Positions 1-7,589 are shown, counted from the stretch's first letter. The stretch: DNA of 20,240 nt from JBHELG01 sp046263195 (GCA_046263195.1 JBHELG010000073.1:1-20240), one strand, 5' to 3'. The notes: generated from the sequence alone by a model not told the origin. Numbers and translations: made by a program.

Positions 1-93
1 GCACCCACCGGCCACCCGCATCAAACCCACCCACCCGCCGGCACCCGCCGGCCACCCGCCGGCACCCGCCGGCTACCCGCATTAGACCCACCC
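1..93. repeat. GC-rich tandem repeat array
   Basis: Positions 32-52 and 53-73 are two perfect 21-bp head-to-tail copies built from CACCCGCCGG-type blocks. On a larger scale 1-32 and 62-93 match at 28 of 32 positions, so the array is a nested repeat that continues beyond the left edge of the window. It lies downstream of the glycosyltransferase gene that ends at 225. It may be a non-coding minisatellite or part of a proline-rich coding tail (see the next entry). Confidence 0.8.
2..85 (+). CDS. possible C-terminal tail of a Pro/Ala-rich protein (partial, tentative)
   Basis: The frame that starts at base 2 is open from the left edge to a TAG at 83-85. Through the repeats it reads HPPAPAG, HPPAPAG, YPH, so each 21-bp unit encodes seven residues. 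Proline/alanine-rich repeat tails of this kind are common in secreted or disordered actinobacterial proteins. A plus-strand gene ending here would be convergent with the minus-strand gene that stops at 225, which is a natural arrangement. Only 27 codons are visible and no domain is present, so the repeats could equally be intergenic. The base-1 frame is also open, to 297, but it overlaps the antisense gene and looks less natural. Confidence 0.3.
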   Translation, partial: HPPATRIKPTHPPAPAGHPPAPAGYPH

Positions 94-224
94 AATGAGA
101 CGGCTAGAACACCCACTATCGCCATCGTAGGCAGCGTCTCCGCCAGGCCGGACCAACCCTCTCCAGGCGCTCCACCTGATATCGCACCCTTCGGCAGTCC
201 GTCCCACTCTGCCGCTGCGCTGGC

Positions 225-1793
225 TCAGCCTGAACGGGAAGCACCGCTCGCGGAGGCGCCTTCGCTACCCACCGTGCCCGGTTCCGGCGCATCGTAGAGG
301 CGCAACTCGAAGTTGCCATGCGAGGAGCTGTAGGTGATGGCGGGAAACGACGATCCGGCGGGCGCCGGGATGCGGTGTACCAGGCGGGGGGTCATGAGAC
401 GAGCGGGTGTCGTGAGCCAGTAGTCGATGGGACGTCCGAGCGCGTCTCTCTGCCCCTGAATGGGACTTACGGGCGTCTCCTGAACGAACTCGAGGTGCTC
501 CCAAGGATGGGTGACGAGCGCGGGTGTAAGCGGGCTGAGCCGGTCCACGGCCACAACAGCCGGCCGGTCGAGGCCGTCCTCGAGCCGTTCGAGCGTCGCG
601 AGTGCCCCTTCGACGTAAGCGGACCACTCGCCGCGCGGGACGTCGAAGAGCCCGAAGCCCTGGGTAGGTGGGTTCGCCCACCATACAGCCGTCGCCAGGG
701 CCGGCACGAGGGCGACGAGAACGGAGGCGGCCCGCGTCTCCCACACTCGCAACACAGCCGCAGAGCGAAGCGACAGGGCACCCAAGGCCACGAGGGCGAG
801 CAGCGCCAGCGAGGTGGGCTCGGCGTAAACCCCGTACCACATCTCCTGACCGGCGCCTTGCACCGCCCCCAGCCCCAGCGTCAGTCCCACCAGGGCCGCG
901 AGCAGCGCCGCGCGCGCTCCTAGCCGTGCACGGGCTTTCCACAGGAGCAGGACGCCGGCGGCCGCAGGCAGCAGGAAGGGAGCCCGTCCGAGGTCGAAGA
1001 GCGCGGGATTGTTGTTTCGCTTCCGCATGATCTGAAACGACACGTCCTCGACCGCGATGTGCCAGTGGCTGGCGATGTGGATGACCTCCACCGTGATCGC
1101 CACGGCCGCGAAGGCGACCAGCAGCCAGGACGTCAGTCCCCGTGGGCGCCGGTCCACCCGAGCTATCAGGGCACTACCCACCACAATCGCGGCGACCATG
1201 AAGCCTGCCGGGTGGACGGCAGGGGCGAGGACAGCGGTGGCCACGGCCGGCAGGCTCCTACCACAGGCGAGGAGCGCGACGGCAGCAACCGCGATGAGTA
1301 TGACGAGCGCCTCCATGCGGGCATTGTTGCCGGCTATGACCACGTGAGGAGCGAGCAGCCAGGAGGCCGCCACGACCGCGGCGGCGAACGGGGGCACGTC
1401 GAGGCGGCGGGCTATCACCGTCAAAGACATCGCAGTCCCGAGCGTGAACAGCAGGCTCGTCGCCCGGGCCACCGTGAGCGTGTCAGGCAGCAGCGCGAAG
1501 GCAGTGGCAAGAACGGCGTAATAGCCGTGAGGTATCCAGAAGAGGCCCTCGGGGGCGTTCAACTCGGGCACGTCGAGCGTGAGGTGGCGAGCGAGACGGA
1601 GAGCTGGCACGAGGAAGTGGGCCTCGTCGACCCAGGGTGTGGGGAAGCGGTCGAAGGCGACGAGGTGGAGGACGAGCGCGGCAGCCGCGGCCACCCCGAG
1701 GATGACGACCTCGACCTGCCGCTTGGGTCCTGCCGGGGGCAGCGTCCGCCGTGGCTCGCGACCCTGGAGGGCGCCGGCGTCCGCGATCTTCAC
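225..1793 (-). CDS. polytopic membrane glycosyltransferase, GT-C (GT39/ArnT/PMT-like)
   Basis: The protein has 522 residues, with about ten hydrophobic segments in the first 370 and a soluble C-terminal part (about 380-522). After the first membrane helix (about 28-48) comes PTPWVDEAHF, with the acidic pair D56-E57. An Asp-Glu pair in the first external loop is the catalytic signature of GT-C enzymes, which take sugars from polyprenyl-phosphate carriers at the outer face of the membrane. The family is clear; the sugar and acceptor cannot be read from the sequence. The GTG start is chosen because GGAGG lies 5 nt upstream. It follows the radical SAM gene on the same strand by 72 bp and may be co-transcribed with it. 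The residues after about 500 are Gly/Ser/Ala-rich and probably disordered. Confidence 0.75.
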   Translation of the reverse strand: MKIADAGALQGREPRRTLPPAGPKRQVEVVILGVAAAAALVLHLVAFDRFPTPWVDEAHFLVPALRLARHLTLDVPELNAPEGLFWIPHGYYAVLATAFALLPDTLTVARATSLLFTLGTAMSLTVIARRLDVPPFAAAVVAASWLLAPHVVIAGNNARMEALVILIAVAAVALLACGRSLPAVATAVLAPAVHPAGFMVAAIVVGSALIARVDRRPRGLTSWLLVAFAAVAITVEVIHIASHWHIAVEDVSFQIMRKRNNNPALFDLGRAPFLLPAAAGVLLLWKARARLGARAALLAALVGLTLGLGAVQGAGQEMWYGVYAEPTSLALLALVALGALSLRSAAVLRVWETRAASVLVALVPALATAVWWANPPTQGFGLFDVPRGEWSAYVEGALATLERLEDGLDRPAVVAVDRLSPLTPALVTHPWEHLEFVQETPVSPIQGQRDALGRPIDYWLTTPARLMTPRLVHRIPAPAGSSFPAITYSSSHGNFELRLYDAPEPGTVGSEGASASGASRSG

Positions 1794-1865
1794 GAGGGCC
1801 TCCGACGCCGACGACCACCTGCAGCCCGCCAGTCCGGCGACCTTTGGTCACCAGTGACCGGGCGG

Positions 1866-2933
1866 TCAGACGCCTAGGTCGAGTTGGGAGGCTAGCGGCT
1901 TTGCCTCTGACGCCGCGCACGTCCCATCGCGCGATGGGCGGGTCGCCTCTTGCATAACTCGTCGTGCGGCGCCTTGCACGCCTCCGTGCCGTGCCACGAG
2001 GTCTGCCACGAGGTCACCAATCCGCTCCTGGGTGGCCTTCGGGGCGTACGCCCGCGGGTAGAGACGCTCGTAGTCGGCCAGCAGGTCGGGACGGTAGCCC
2101 TCCAACCAGGGCAGGAACTGTTCCTTCACACCGGGACGCAGGTGCAGCACGATCGGCGTGACGCTCGCTGCTCCCGCGTCTATCACCGCCTTCACCACGG
2201 CCTCGAGCTGCTGTGGCGCGTCGGAGATACCGGGGATTATGGGTGCGATGAGTACCCCCGAAGGGATGCCCGCCTCGCGCAGGCGCGCGACGGCCTCCAC
2301 TCGGCTTTCCGGGCGGGGCGTGCCCGGCTCGGTGGCCCGCCACACCTCCGGGTCGAGCGTGCCGATCGAGAAGTTGACCGCGAGCTCCGTGCGTCGGACG
2401 GCCTCAACGAGGAGGTCGAGGTCGCGCAGCACGAGCGGGGACTTGGTGAGGATCGAGAACGGGTTCGCGGCGGCGGAGAGCGTCTCGATGACGCCTCGGG
2501 TCAGCCGGTAGCGGCCCTCGCAGCGCTGATAGGGGTCGGTGTTCGTCCCCATCGCGATGTGCTCGCCGCGCCAGCGGCGTGGCGCGAGCTCGGCACGCAA
2601 GGCCTCGACCGCATTGACCTTCACGACGATGACGCGTTCGAAGTCACGCCCCGCGTCGAGGTTGAGGTAGGTGTGGGTGGGGCGGGCGAAACAATAGGGG
2701 CATGCGTGACTGCAGCCGCGGTAGACGTTGATCGTGTAGCGGAACGGCACCCGGGCGGCTGCGGGGACCTCGTTGATGATGCGCTTGGCGCGCACGTGGA
2801 TGAACTCGAGGTCGGCGAACTCGGGGTGGCGGATCCGTTCCGCCACATCACTGAACAGAGACGGCTGGTCACCACCCTCGTCGGCCGGCTGCCAGCGCAG
2901 CCGGCCACGACTTTCCTCTCCCGCGCGTACCAC
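1866..2933 (-). CDS. radical SAM protein, Rv2578c/SplB-like family
   Basis: This 355-residue protein carries YRGCSHACPYCFARP, with cysteines 74, 78 and 81. That is the CxxxCxxC motif binding the [4Fe-4S] cluster that cleaves S-adenosylmethionine. Downstream text (HIAMGTNTDPYQRCEGRYRLTRG, in parts; ILTKSP; GVLIAPIIPGISD) matches the group related to spore photoproduct lyase and typified by mycobacterial Rv2578c. Substrate and reaction are unknown. A role in nucleic-acid damage is inferred from the SplB relationship and from the SOS-type operator just upstream. The GTG start is chosen because it sits 6 nt after a TATACT -10 box, with no Shine-Dalgarno sequence, as expected for a leaderless actinobacterial mRNA. 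The C-terminus is basic and ends close to the next gene on the strand. Confidence 0.9.
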   Translation of the reverse strand: MVRAGEESRGRLRWQPADEGGDQPSLFSDVAERIRHPEFADLEFIHVRAKRIINEVPAAARVPFRYTINVYRGCSHACPYCFARPTHTYLNLDAGRDFERVIVVKVNAVEALRAELAPRRWRGEHIAMGTNTDPYQRCEGRYRLTRGVIETLSAAANPFSILTKSPLVLRDLDLLVEAVRRTELAVNFSIGTLDPEVWRATEPGTPRPESRVEAVARLREAGIPSGVLIAPIIPGISDAPQQLEAVVKAVIDAGAASVTPIVLHLRPGVKEQFLPWLEGYRPDLLADYERLYPRAYAPKATQERIGDLVADLVARHGGVQGAARRVMQEATRPSRDGTCAASEAKPLASQLDLGV

Positions 2934-2939
2934 AGGAGC

Positions 2940-2945
2940 AGTATA
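2940..2945 (-). promoter_or_regulatory. -10 box of a probably leaderless promoter
   Basis: On the minus strand TATACT is followed by GCTCCT and then the GTG start of the radical SAM gene at 2933. Transcription would begin at or next to the start codon, giving a leaderless mRNA. No convincing -35 hexamer is seen. The SOS box abuts this element on its upstream side. Confidence 0.6.
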
Positions 2946-2961
2946 TCGAACGCTTGTTCGC
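2946..2961 (-). promoter_or_regulatory. LexA/SOS box
   Basis: TCGAACGCTTGTTCGC contains a perfect CGAAC-N4-GTTCG palindrome, the core of the LexA operator in Gram-positive bacteria, and matches 15 of the 16 positions of the mycobacterial form TCGAAC-N4-GTTCGA. It lies directly upstream of the -10 box at 2940-2945, where a bound repressor would block RNA polymerase at the radical SAM promoter. Confidence 0.8.
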
Positions 2962-3009
2962 TAGCTGTTTCAGCGGGTGTGATGCCGCCAGTTGGTGAGG
3001 AAGGCGGGT

Positions 3010-3804
3010 CTACGCTCTCTGCGATCGTCCCACACGACGGGAGGCGGAGCGCAGGCCGAGCCCGGCGAGCAGCGCGAGGAACGCGGCGATGGCGAGCACC
3101 CCCAGCGACGCCCCGGTGCTGGCGAGCCGAGCAGGTGCGCTGCCGCCCGTCCGCGAGTTCCCCGCGGAAGCCGCGGCAAAGGTCGCCGGCGCAGCCGTGC
3201 CGCCGGTGGTCGAGCGCTCCTGGGCCAGCTCCTCGGTAAGGACGAGACGCTGCGTGTCGGCCGTTATGGCCTGCCAGTTGAAAGGACTGCTCACGACCTT
3301 CCCGAACGTCTCGTCCGGGACGGTGCGATCGGGCTGCTCCTGCGACGGAGCACCGGTCGGTGGGGGAGAGCCGTCCTGCTCCCGCAGTCGTCCGAGGCAG
3401 CGGCCCTTGTTGTCGTCCTCGAAGTCGTCGTCATTCCCGCAGCCGTTGTTACCGTCCTGGTCGAGCACGTCCCGGCCCCCGGCGCCGCCGGGCTTGTCGG
3501 CGCCCCCGTTCGTGTCGCCGTCCGGGTCCGACTCGGAGCGTCCCTGCACTCCCGAGCCCCCGGCCTCGCAATGCCTGTCGCGACCCGACGGATGACGGTT
3601 GTCAGCGTCCCCACTCGGATCGGGGCAGTTCGCGACGCCGTCGCCGTCGGTGTCCTCGTTCACGGCCGACGGCCGGCGAGAGTGACCGCCGGCGGGCTGG
3701 GACACGCCCTCGGGCGGGCCGGAGCCGGGTGCGACGGCGAGCGCCCCCGAAGGCGTAGTCATGAGAACACTCACAGTAAGGCCGAGTGCCAAGCTTGTCT
3801 TCAC
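3010..3804 (-). CDS. secreted calcium-loop surface protein with LAxTG sorting signal
   Basis: From the GTG at 3804 the protein has 264 residues. Residues 1-23 form a signal peptide ending in an ALA cleavage site. Residues 51-60 read DTDGDGVANC, a DxDxDG calcium-binding loop of the thrombospondin type 3 kind. Further Asp/Gly-rich stretches follow near 93-103 and 115-131. The C-terminus has LASTG (227-231), a hydrophobic helix and a basic tail with RR, the three-part cell-wall sorting signal. LAxTG is the form used by class E sortases of high-GC actinobacteria. It is probably anchored outside the cell; its role is unknown. The frame stays open upstream to 3996, but 3804 is preferred because the signal peptide starts there and AGGCGG lies 7 nt upstream. 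Confidence 0.8.
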   Translation of the reverse strand: MKTSLALGLTVSVLMTTPSGALAVAPGSGPPEGVSQPAGGHSRRPSAVNEDTDGDGVANCPDPSGDADNRHPSGRDRHCEAGGSGVQGRSESDPDGDTNGGADKPGGAGGRDVLDQDGNNGCGNDDDFEDDNKGRCLGRLREQDGSPPPTGAPSQEQPDRTVPDETFGKVVSSPFNWQAITADTQRLVLTEELAQERSTTGGTAAPATFAAASAGNSRTGGSAPARLASTGASLGVLAIAAFLALLAGLGLRSASRRVGRSQRA

Positions 3805-3839
3805 TGCGTAACCGCCTGGAGTCACTGGAGCAGGAACCG

Positions 3840-3861
3840 GCGGGAGGTTTGGGCCTCCCGC
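3840..3861 (-). other. hairpin in the surface-protein leader
   Basis: GCGGGAGG at 3840-3847 and CCTCCCGC at 3854-3861 form a perfect 8-bp stem with a 6-nt loop. It lies 36-57 nt upstream of the GTG at 3804, probably within the 5' leader. I could not match it to a known riboswitch; c-di-AMP, c-di-GMP and cobalamin consensus blocks were compared by eye. Confidence 0.6.
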
Positions 3862-3899
3862 GGCTGCTCGCTGATCACCGCTAGGGGAGCGAACCTCGC

Positions 3900-3921
3900 G
3901 ATGGTGCTGTTCAGCGCCATC
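3900..3921 (-). other. second hairpin in the divergent intergenic region
   Basis: GATGGTGCTG at 3900-3909 and CAGCGCCATC at 3912-3921 (plus strand) form a 10-bp stem, with one G-T pair and two bases at the tip, so in practice about 9 bp with a tetraloop. With the stem at 3840-3861 it makes the upstream region of the surface-protein gene unusually structured. The rest of the 307-bp interval 3805-4111 holds only the -10-like element at 4080. Confidence 0.55.
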
Positions 3922-4079
3922 ATGCGTACAGGCGCATGGCCACCTTGTCCGGTTACGGCCTTCCGAGAATTTTGTCGCACCGGTGACGTCGACCAAGACT
4001 GCAGGTGGCAGCGGTTGGGCGGCGCATCCGGGTGCCTGCGGCGCTCCAATTCACAACCGCCCCTCGGGCGGCCAGCCTC

Positions 4080-4085
4080 TAGACT
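4080..4085 (+). promoter_or_regulatory. candidate -10 box for the receiver-GAF operon
   Basis: TAGACT fits the actinobacterial TAnnnT -10 form and lies 26 nt before the ATG at 4112. The same hexamer occurs upstream of glgX at 7584. No good -35 element is visible. Confidence 0.35.
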
Positions 4086-4111
4086 GCGTCGATCATCCGA
4101 CTGGCCTGAGC

Positions 4112-5413
4112 ATGCGCGTACTCGTCGTCTCGGACGACGCCTCGCTCGCGGTGGCGCTTTCGCTCACGGCCGAGGATCGCGAGGTCGTTTCCGTCCGGAG
4201 CGCGGGGGAGGTCGACTTCGATGACGTCGAGTCATTCGACGTGACCGTCGTAGACGTCGGCACGACCTACCGGGGTCTCGAAGTGATCGCCGAACTCGCC
4301 GGCAGGGGGGCTGCAACCCCCTGCCTGCTGCTGGGGGACGTGGAAGCTCCCCTGGCACATCCCGACGTCCACGTCCTCACACGGCCCCTCACCCTCGAGA
4401 GGCTCGACGAGCGGTTGTCCCGCTTGGAGCCGCTGCGGGAGGACGCGTCCCGCGCGTCAAGCGAGGACCCCGCAGCCAGACGGTTCGGCGCCCTGAGAGG
4501 GCGCTTCAAGCGCATAGGACAGGCTGGGCGAGGACACGCCCCGATTCGAGGTTGGAACGTGAGCAACGACGATCAGCCCCTGGAACCGACGCGGGCAACG
4601 GACCTGGAGTCTGCCCGCGAGGAATTACCTCCCGCCGCGGCCGCGAGGAACGGTGCTGCCAGGCGGGCCACAAGCAGCGAGGTCGAGGCGAAGCCGCCGG
4701 GAGTGGCTGGCTGGGAGCCGGACCAAGCTCGTTCGGACGCCACCATGTCCCTCTCACCGCAGGCCGGGGTCACGGGAACCGACGAGTCCCCTCGTCCTCA
4801 GCCGCGGACCTACCCTCGCTTTCGCAGCAAGACCAGCGGGGAACGCGACCCGCAGGACAGGTCAGCGACGGTGCTTGGCCGCGTGCTCTCGCTCGTGGAA
4901 GCGCTCGAGCGGATGTTGGACGAGCGCCCCGACCTCGTGGAACCTCGCGCGGTCGAGCAGAGAATCCTCGATGAGGTCGAGCGGGAGCTGCGTCCCGAAG
5001 CAGCCACGCTGTGGGTGCCACGCGACGACAACACGTACGAGGCTGTCGAGACGCGCGGATTCGACGTGGCTGCCGGGATCCGGGTACCCCAGGAGCAGTC
5101 GCTGTTCCTGTCCTTCAAGCACGACGTCGATGCGGTGCTCATCGAACCGCTCGATGTCTCACAGCGCCCGGTCTCGGGGATCCCCGGCCTGGTCGGGCAG
5201 AGTCTGGTCGCGGCTGCCGTGCGGGTGGGCCCGAGCATGCTCGGTCTCGTCATTGCGACAGGAGCACGTTTCACGCGGTCGGACCGCGAACGCCTCGAAC
5301 AGCTCCTCACCCGCCTGGCCCCCGACCTCGCGATCGCTGGGCTCATCGAGCGTCTCCGTGCTCTCACGGTCGCCTCGTCGCCCGCCAGGGTCACGGGGAC
5401 GAGGGGACGGTGA
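4112..5413 (+). CDS. degenerate receiver plus GAF-like domain protein (paralogue 1)
   Basis: The protein has 433 residues. Residues 1-115 look like a response-regulator receiver: MRVLVVSDD at strand 1, D48 after strand 3 (VVDVGTT), LLLGD at strand 4 and LTRPL at strand 5. The conserved Lys of strand 5 is Arg and the Thr/Ser after strand 4 is Gly, so normal phosphorylation switching is doubtful. A long polar, probably disordered linker runs from about 115 to 250. An amphipathic helix (253-290) then leads to a GAF-like domain (about 290-425) with GIPGLVGQSLVAAAVRVG. There is no kinase, output enzyme or DNA-binding domain. The ATG at 4112 opens on the receiver strand; the 43 codons upstream match nothing in the paralogue. 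It is first in a three-gene plus-strand block. Confidence 0.8.
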   Translation: MRVLVVSDDASLAVALSLTAEDREVVSVRSAGEVDFDDVESFDVTVVDVGTTYRGLEVIAELAGRGAATPCLLLGDVEAPLAHPDVHVLTRPLTLERLDERLSRLEPLREDASRASSEDPAARRFGALRGRFKRIGQAGRGHAPIRGWNVSNDDQPLEPTRATDLESAREELPPAAAARNGAARRATSSEVEAKPPGVAGWEPDQARSDATMSLSPQAGVTGTDESPRPQPRTYPRFRSKTSGERDPQDRSATVLGRVLSLVEALERMLDERPDLVEPRAVEQRILDEVERELRPEAATLWVPRDDNTYEAVETRGFDVAAGIRVPQEQSLFLSFKHDVDAVLIEPLDVSQRPVSGIPGLVGQSLVAAAVRVGPSMLGLVIATGARFTRSDRERLEQLLTRLAPDLAIAGLIERLRALTVASSPARVTGTRGR

Positions 5414-5482
5414 GATGGCGTCCGTGACACGATCAAGTGCGACTTCAGCCATGGCCGGCGTTGAGCTCGAGTAGGGACTGCC

Positions 5483-6553
5483 ATGCGCATTCTCGTGTTG
5501 ACCGAGGAAGCCACCCTTGCCATCGCCTTGTCCCAGATGCCGTTTGGACACGACATCGTCGCGGTCGACAGCATCGACCAGCTCGAAGGTCACGACCTGT
5601 CGTTCCAGGTCGCGCTCGTCGACCTCGGAACCACCCGGCGCGGCCTCGTCGGGGTGAGCGATGTCATCCGCGCGGGTGTGAGCACCCCCTGCCTGGTTGT
5701 GGGCGACGAGAGTCCGATCGACCTGGCCCTCGAGCTCGCCCCCGACGCCAGCGTGATCCTGCGTCCTTTCTCCCTGGAAGAGCTCGACGCTCACCTCGAG
5801 GAGCTCGCGGTCCTCGCTCTGCGCATGCGACAAGCAGATCTGGAGACGGAGATAAGCGCCGAGGGTGCCCTTACCCCAGATGACGACGACACGGCGGTGC
5901 TGGTCGACCATACCGAAGCTGCCGCCGCTGCCGCGTCGAGCCTGGTACCACAGCGGATCGACTTTCGCTCGCGCGAGCCGCAACCGCTTGATCGCGAGCA
6001 CCAGGCGCGGATCGAGCGGACAGAAGGCTTGCTCGACGGGGCGGCTGAGGTCGAGCGGTTCCTCGAACAGGCACCCGAGGTCGTCGATCGACGAGCGGTA
6101 GCCGAACGACTGCTGGAATCCGTCGAGCAGCGTCTGTGGCCCCTCGTCTCGGCACTGTGGATCCCGCGCGAGGGTGGGGGCTACGAACCCCTGGCCGCCC
6201 GCCACTTGGATGGCGACGAGCACGTGCCTTTTGACCAGTCCCTGTTCCTTTCGTTCGAGACGAACCTCGACTCGGCGCTCGTTGCCCATGCTGATCCCTC
6301 GCAACACCCGGTCGTAGGGATCCCAGGCGTCCAGGGCGGGACGCTGATCGCAGCGGCCCTGCGAGTGGGCGAGGCCCTCCAAGGAGTGGTCATTGCGGGC
6401 GGCGACGGGTACACGGAAGCTGACCGCGATCAGCTTCAACTGCTGGCGACCGAATCCGCTCCTGCCCTGGCTGTCGCGCAGGCCTTCGAGCGGCTCCGCT
6501 CAAGGCGACCGCCGACACGTGACACGGGCCGCGACGCCGACAGGCAGGCCTGA
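5483..6553 (+). CDS. degenerate receiver plus GAF-like domain protein (paralogue 2)
   Basis: This 356-residue protein is a tandem paralogue of the gene before it. It shares the opening (MRILVLTEEATLAIALS), the GTTxRG motif right after the candidate phosphoacceptor (D47 here, D48 there), TPCLVVGDE and the C-terminal GAF block with GIPGVQGGTLIAAALRVG. The acidic pair at the end of strand 1 is Glu-Glu rather than Asp-Asp, and strand 5 reads ILRPF with Arg for Lys. The linker is about half as long. The GAF-like part spans about 205-345 and probably binds a small ligand or mediates dimerisation. It starts 69 bp after its neighbour and is followed 17 nt later by the next gene, so all three may share a transcript. 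Confidence 0.8.
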   Translation: MRILVLTEEATLAIALSQMPFGHDIVAVDSIDQLEGHDLSFQVALVDLGTTRRGLVGVSDVIRAGVSTPCLVVGDESPIDLALELAPDASVILRPFSLEELDAHLEELAVLALRMRQADLETEISAEGALTPDDDDTAVLVDHTEAAAAAASSLVPQRIDFRSREPQPLDREHQARIERTEGLLDGAAEVERFLEQAPEVVDRRAVAERLLESVEQRLWPLVSALWIPREGGGYEPLAARHLDGDEHVPFDQSLFLSFETNLDSALVAHADPSQHPVVGIPGVQGGTLIAAALRVGEALQGVVIAGGDGYTEADRDQLQLLATESAPALAVAQAFERLRSRRPPTRDTGRDADRQA

Positions 6554-6570
6554 GAGCGGAAGAGGCCGAG

Positions 6571-7062
6571 GTGGTGGTCGAGGGCAGGCAGTTCGAGGCG
6601 CTCGAGCGACGACTCGACGGAGCCCGCCTGTGGGGTCTGGAGCTGGACCTGCGCTACCGCGTGGCGGCCGCAACATTCGAGACGAGACCTGACCGCCATC
6701 CCCTCGGATCGGCCGAGGACTCCCGCCTGCAGCTCCTGCTCTACCCCGTCGGCCGCGTGGTTGGCGCCCTCCACGAGCGCGCCGATGAGCCGCCCCGCCC
6801 CTTTCCCATCGAGCGCCTCGTCGAGGTCGTGTCCTCCTTCGCCGGCCCGACCGTCACGGCGCCCTTGTTCGACGCCCCCGAGCCTGATTTGGGCCCCACA
6901 CCCAGCTTCGCCGGCACCAGCAGTGCGCGCGACGGCTGGGCCCACCGTTTCACCGTCGTCCTCCACGGCCCTCAGGGGCGGTTGCTCGTCATCACGCTGA
7001 CGTTCGACGACATGCGCGTGCGCACGCCCGCTGGAGAGGAGGTGCCCCCTGAGGTGTGGTGA
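6571..7062 (+). CDS. uncharacterised protein downstream of the receiver-GAF pair
   Basis: The 163-residue product matches no family I know. It is soluble, with no signal peptide or membrane helix. A basic N-terminal helix (FEALERRLDGARLWGLELDL) leads into alternating hydrophobic strands (LQLLLYPVGRVVGALHE; FTVVLHGPQGRLLVITLTF) and an acidic/proline loop near 95-115, suggesting a small alpha-beta fold. It begins 17 nt after the second receiver-GAF gene. The GTG at 6571 has GAAGAGG upstream, and a second GTG follows directly. The tight spacing makes it the probable third member of that operon. A convergent gene ends 14 bp beyond its stop. Confidence 0.65.
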   Translation: MVVEGRQFEALERRLDGARLWGLELDLRYRVAAATFETRPDRHPLGSAEDSRLQLLLYPVGRVVGALHERADEPPRPFPIERLVEVVSSFAGPTVTAPLFDAPEPDLGPTPSFAGTSSARDGWAHRFTVVLHGPQGRLLVITLTFDDMRVRTPAGEEVPPEVW

Positions 7063-7078
7063 GGACGCCCCCGTCTCA
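7060..7078. terminator. possible bidirectional stem between convergent genes
   Basis: TGAG, a bulged G, then ACG pair with CGT and CTCA around a CCCC loop. The stem covers the stop codons of both convergent genes. It has no T-tract, so any terminator role is uncertain. Confidence 0.3.
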
Positions 7079-7540
7079 GTCGCCAGCTGAAACGTCGACG
7101 GAATAGGCCTCGTAGAGCAGGTCCGAGCCACGTTGACGGTGACGCACGACGAGGCCGAGCAGAACGAGCGCCGTCTCTCGGATCTCAGCCACCTCGTCGG
7201 GATCGGGAACCTTGCCCCGCAAGCGGGCGAGCAAGTCCGCGATCCTTCCCTTCAGCTGTTCGTGCTCCTCACGTAGCTTCGCGATGCGTGAATCGAGCCG
7301 AGGCTCGTCTTCACACAGCTGTGCGAACAGCCCGCCCGAGCCCTCCGTGCCCGCAATGTGCTCGTCGAGGGTGGATCGGAGCTGAGCGAGAGCGGCCGCG
7401 ACCGCGTCGCGCCACTCGCTCGATCGGCCGGCCGCCACCGCAAGCGCCTCCTCGAGTTGCAGGGCGACGTTTCGCAGCTGGCGTCGCCGCTCGCGCACAT
7501 CCGCCAGCTCCGCTGAGGCGACCTCGTCCGTTGCACCCAC
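7076..7540 (-). CDS. small helical protein, possibly hemerythrin-like
   Basis: From the GTG at 7540 the protein has 154 residues and is almost wholly alpha-helical: ELADVRERRRQLRNVALQLEEAL, LRSTLDEHIAGTEG, LREEHEQLKGRIADLLARL, and a last helix ending in VVRHRQRGSDLLYEAY. Single histidines in successive helices with nearby Glu/Asp recall HHE/hemerythrin four-helix bundles, but the full ligand set is not evident, so this is tentative. The GTG at 7540 is preferred to the TTG at 7564 because GAGGAGG lies 5 nt before it, while the TTG has no Shine-Dalgarno sequence. It is divergent from glgX across 125 bp and convergent with the gene ending at 7062. Confidence 0.7.
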   Translation of the reverse strand: MGATDEVASAELADVRERRRQLRNVALQLEEALAVAAGRSSEWRDAVAAALAQLRSTLDEHIAGTEGSGGLFAQLCEDEPRLDSRIAKLREEHEQLKGRIADLLARLRGKVPDPDEVAEIRETALVLLGLVVRHRQRGSDLLYEAYSVDVSAGD

Positions 7541-7583
7541 TTCCGCCTCCTCGTGCAGCCACAAGGGAAACGTGAGCAGATCC

Positions 7584-7589
7584 TAGACT
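7584..7589 (+). promoter_or_regulatory. candidate -10 box for glgX
   Basis: TAGACT fits TAnnnT and would give a leader of about 70 nt containing both hairpins that precede the TTG start. No clear -35 hexamer is present. Confidence 0.35.

Noticed and set aside
3972..3986. TTGTCGCACCGGTGA here and a 14/15 match at 13000-13014 (minus) upstream of the DUF222 gene
   Set aside because: A rough count gives many such pairs by chance in 20 kb on both strands, so it does not stand alone as a shared operator.
3805..3990. c-di-AMP, c-di-GMP or cobalamin riboswitch upstream of the surface-protein gene
   Set aside because: By eye the conserved sequence blocks of these classes are absent; only plain hairpins remain.
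3983..4111. Longer N-terminus for the first receiver-GAF protein
   Set aside because: The extra 43 codons have no match in the paralogue, and the receiver's first strand begins at the ATG at 4112.
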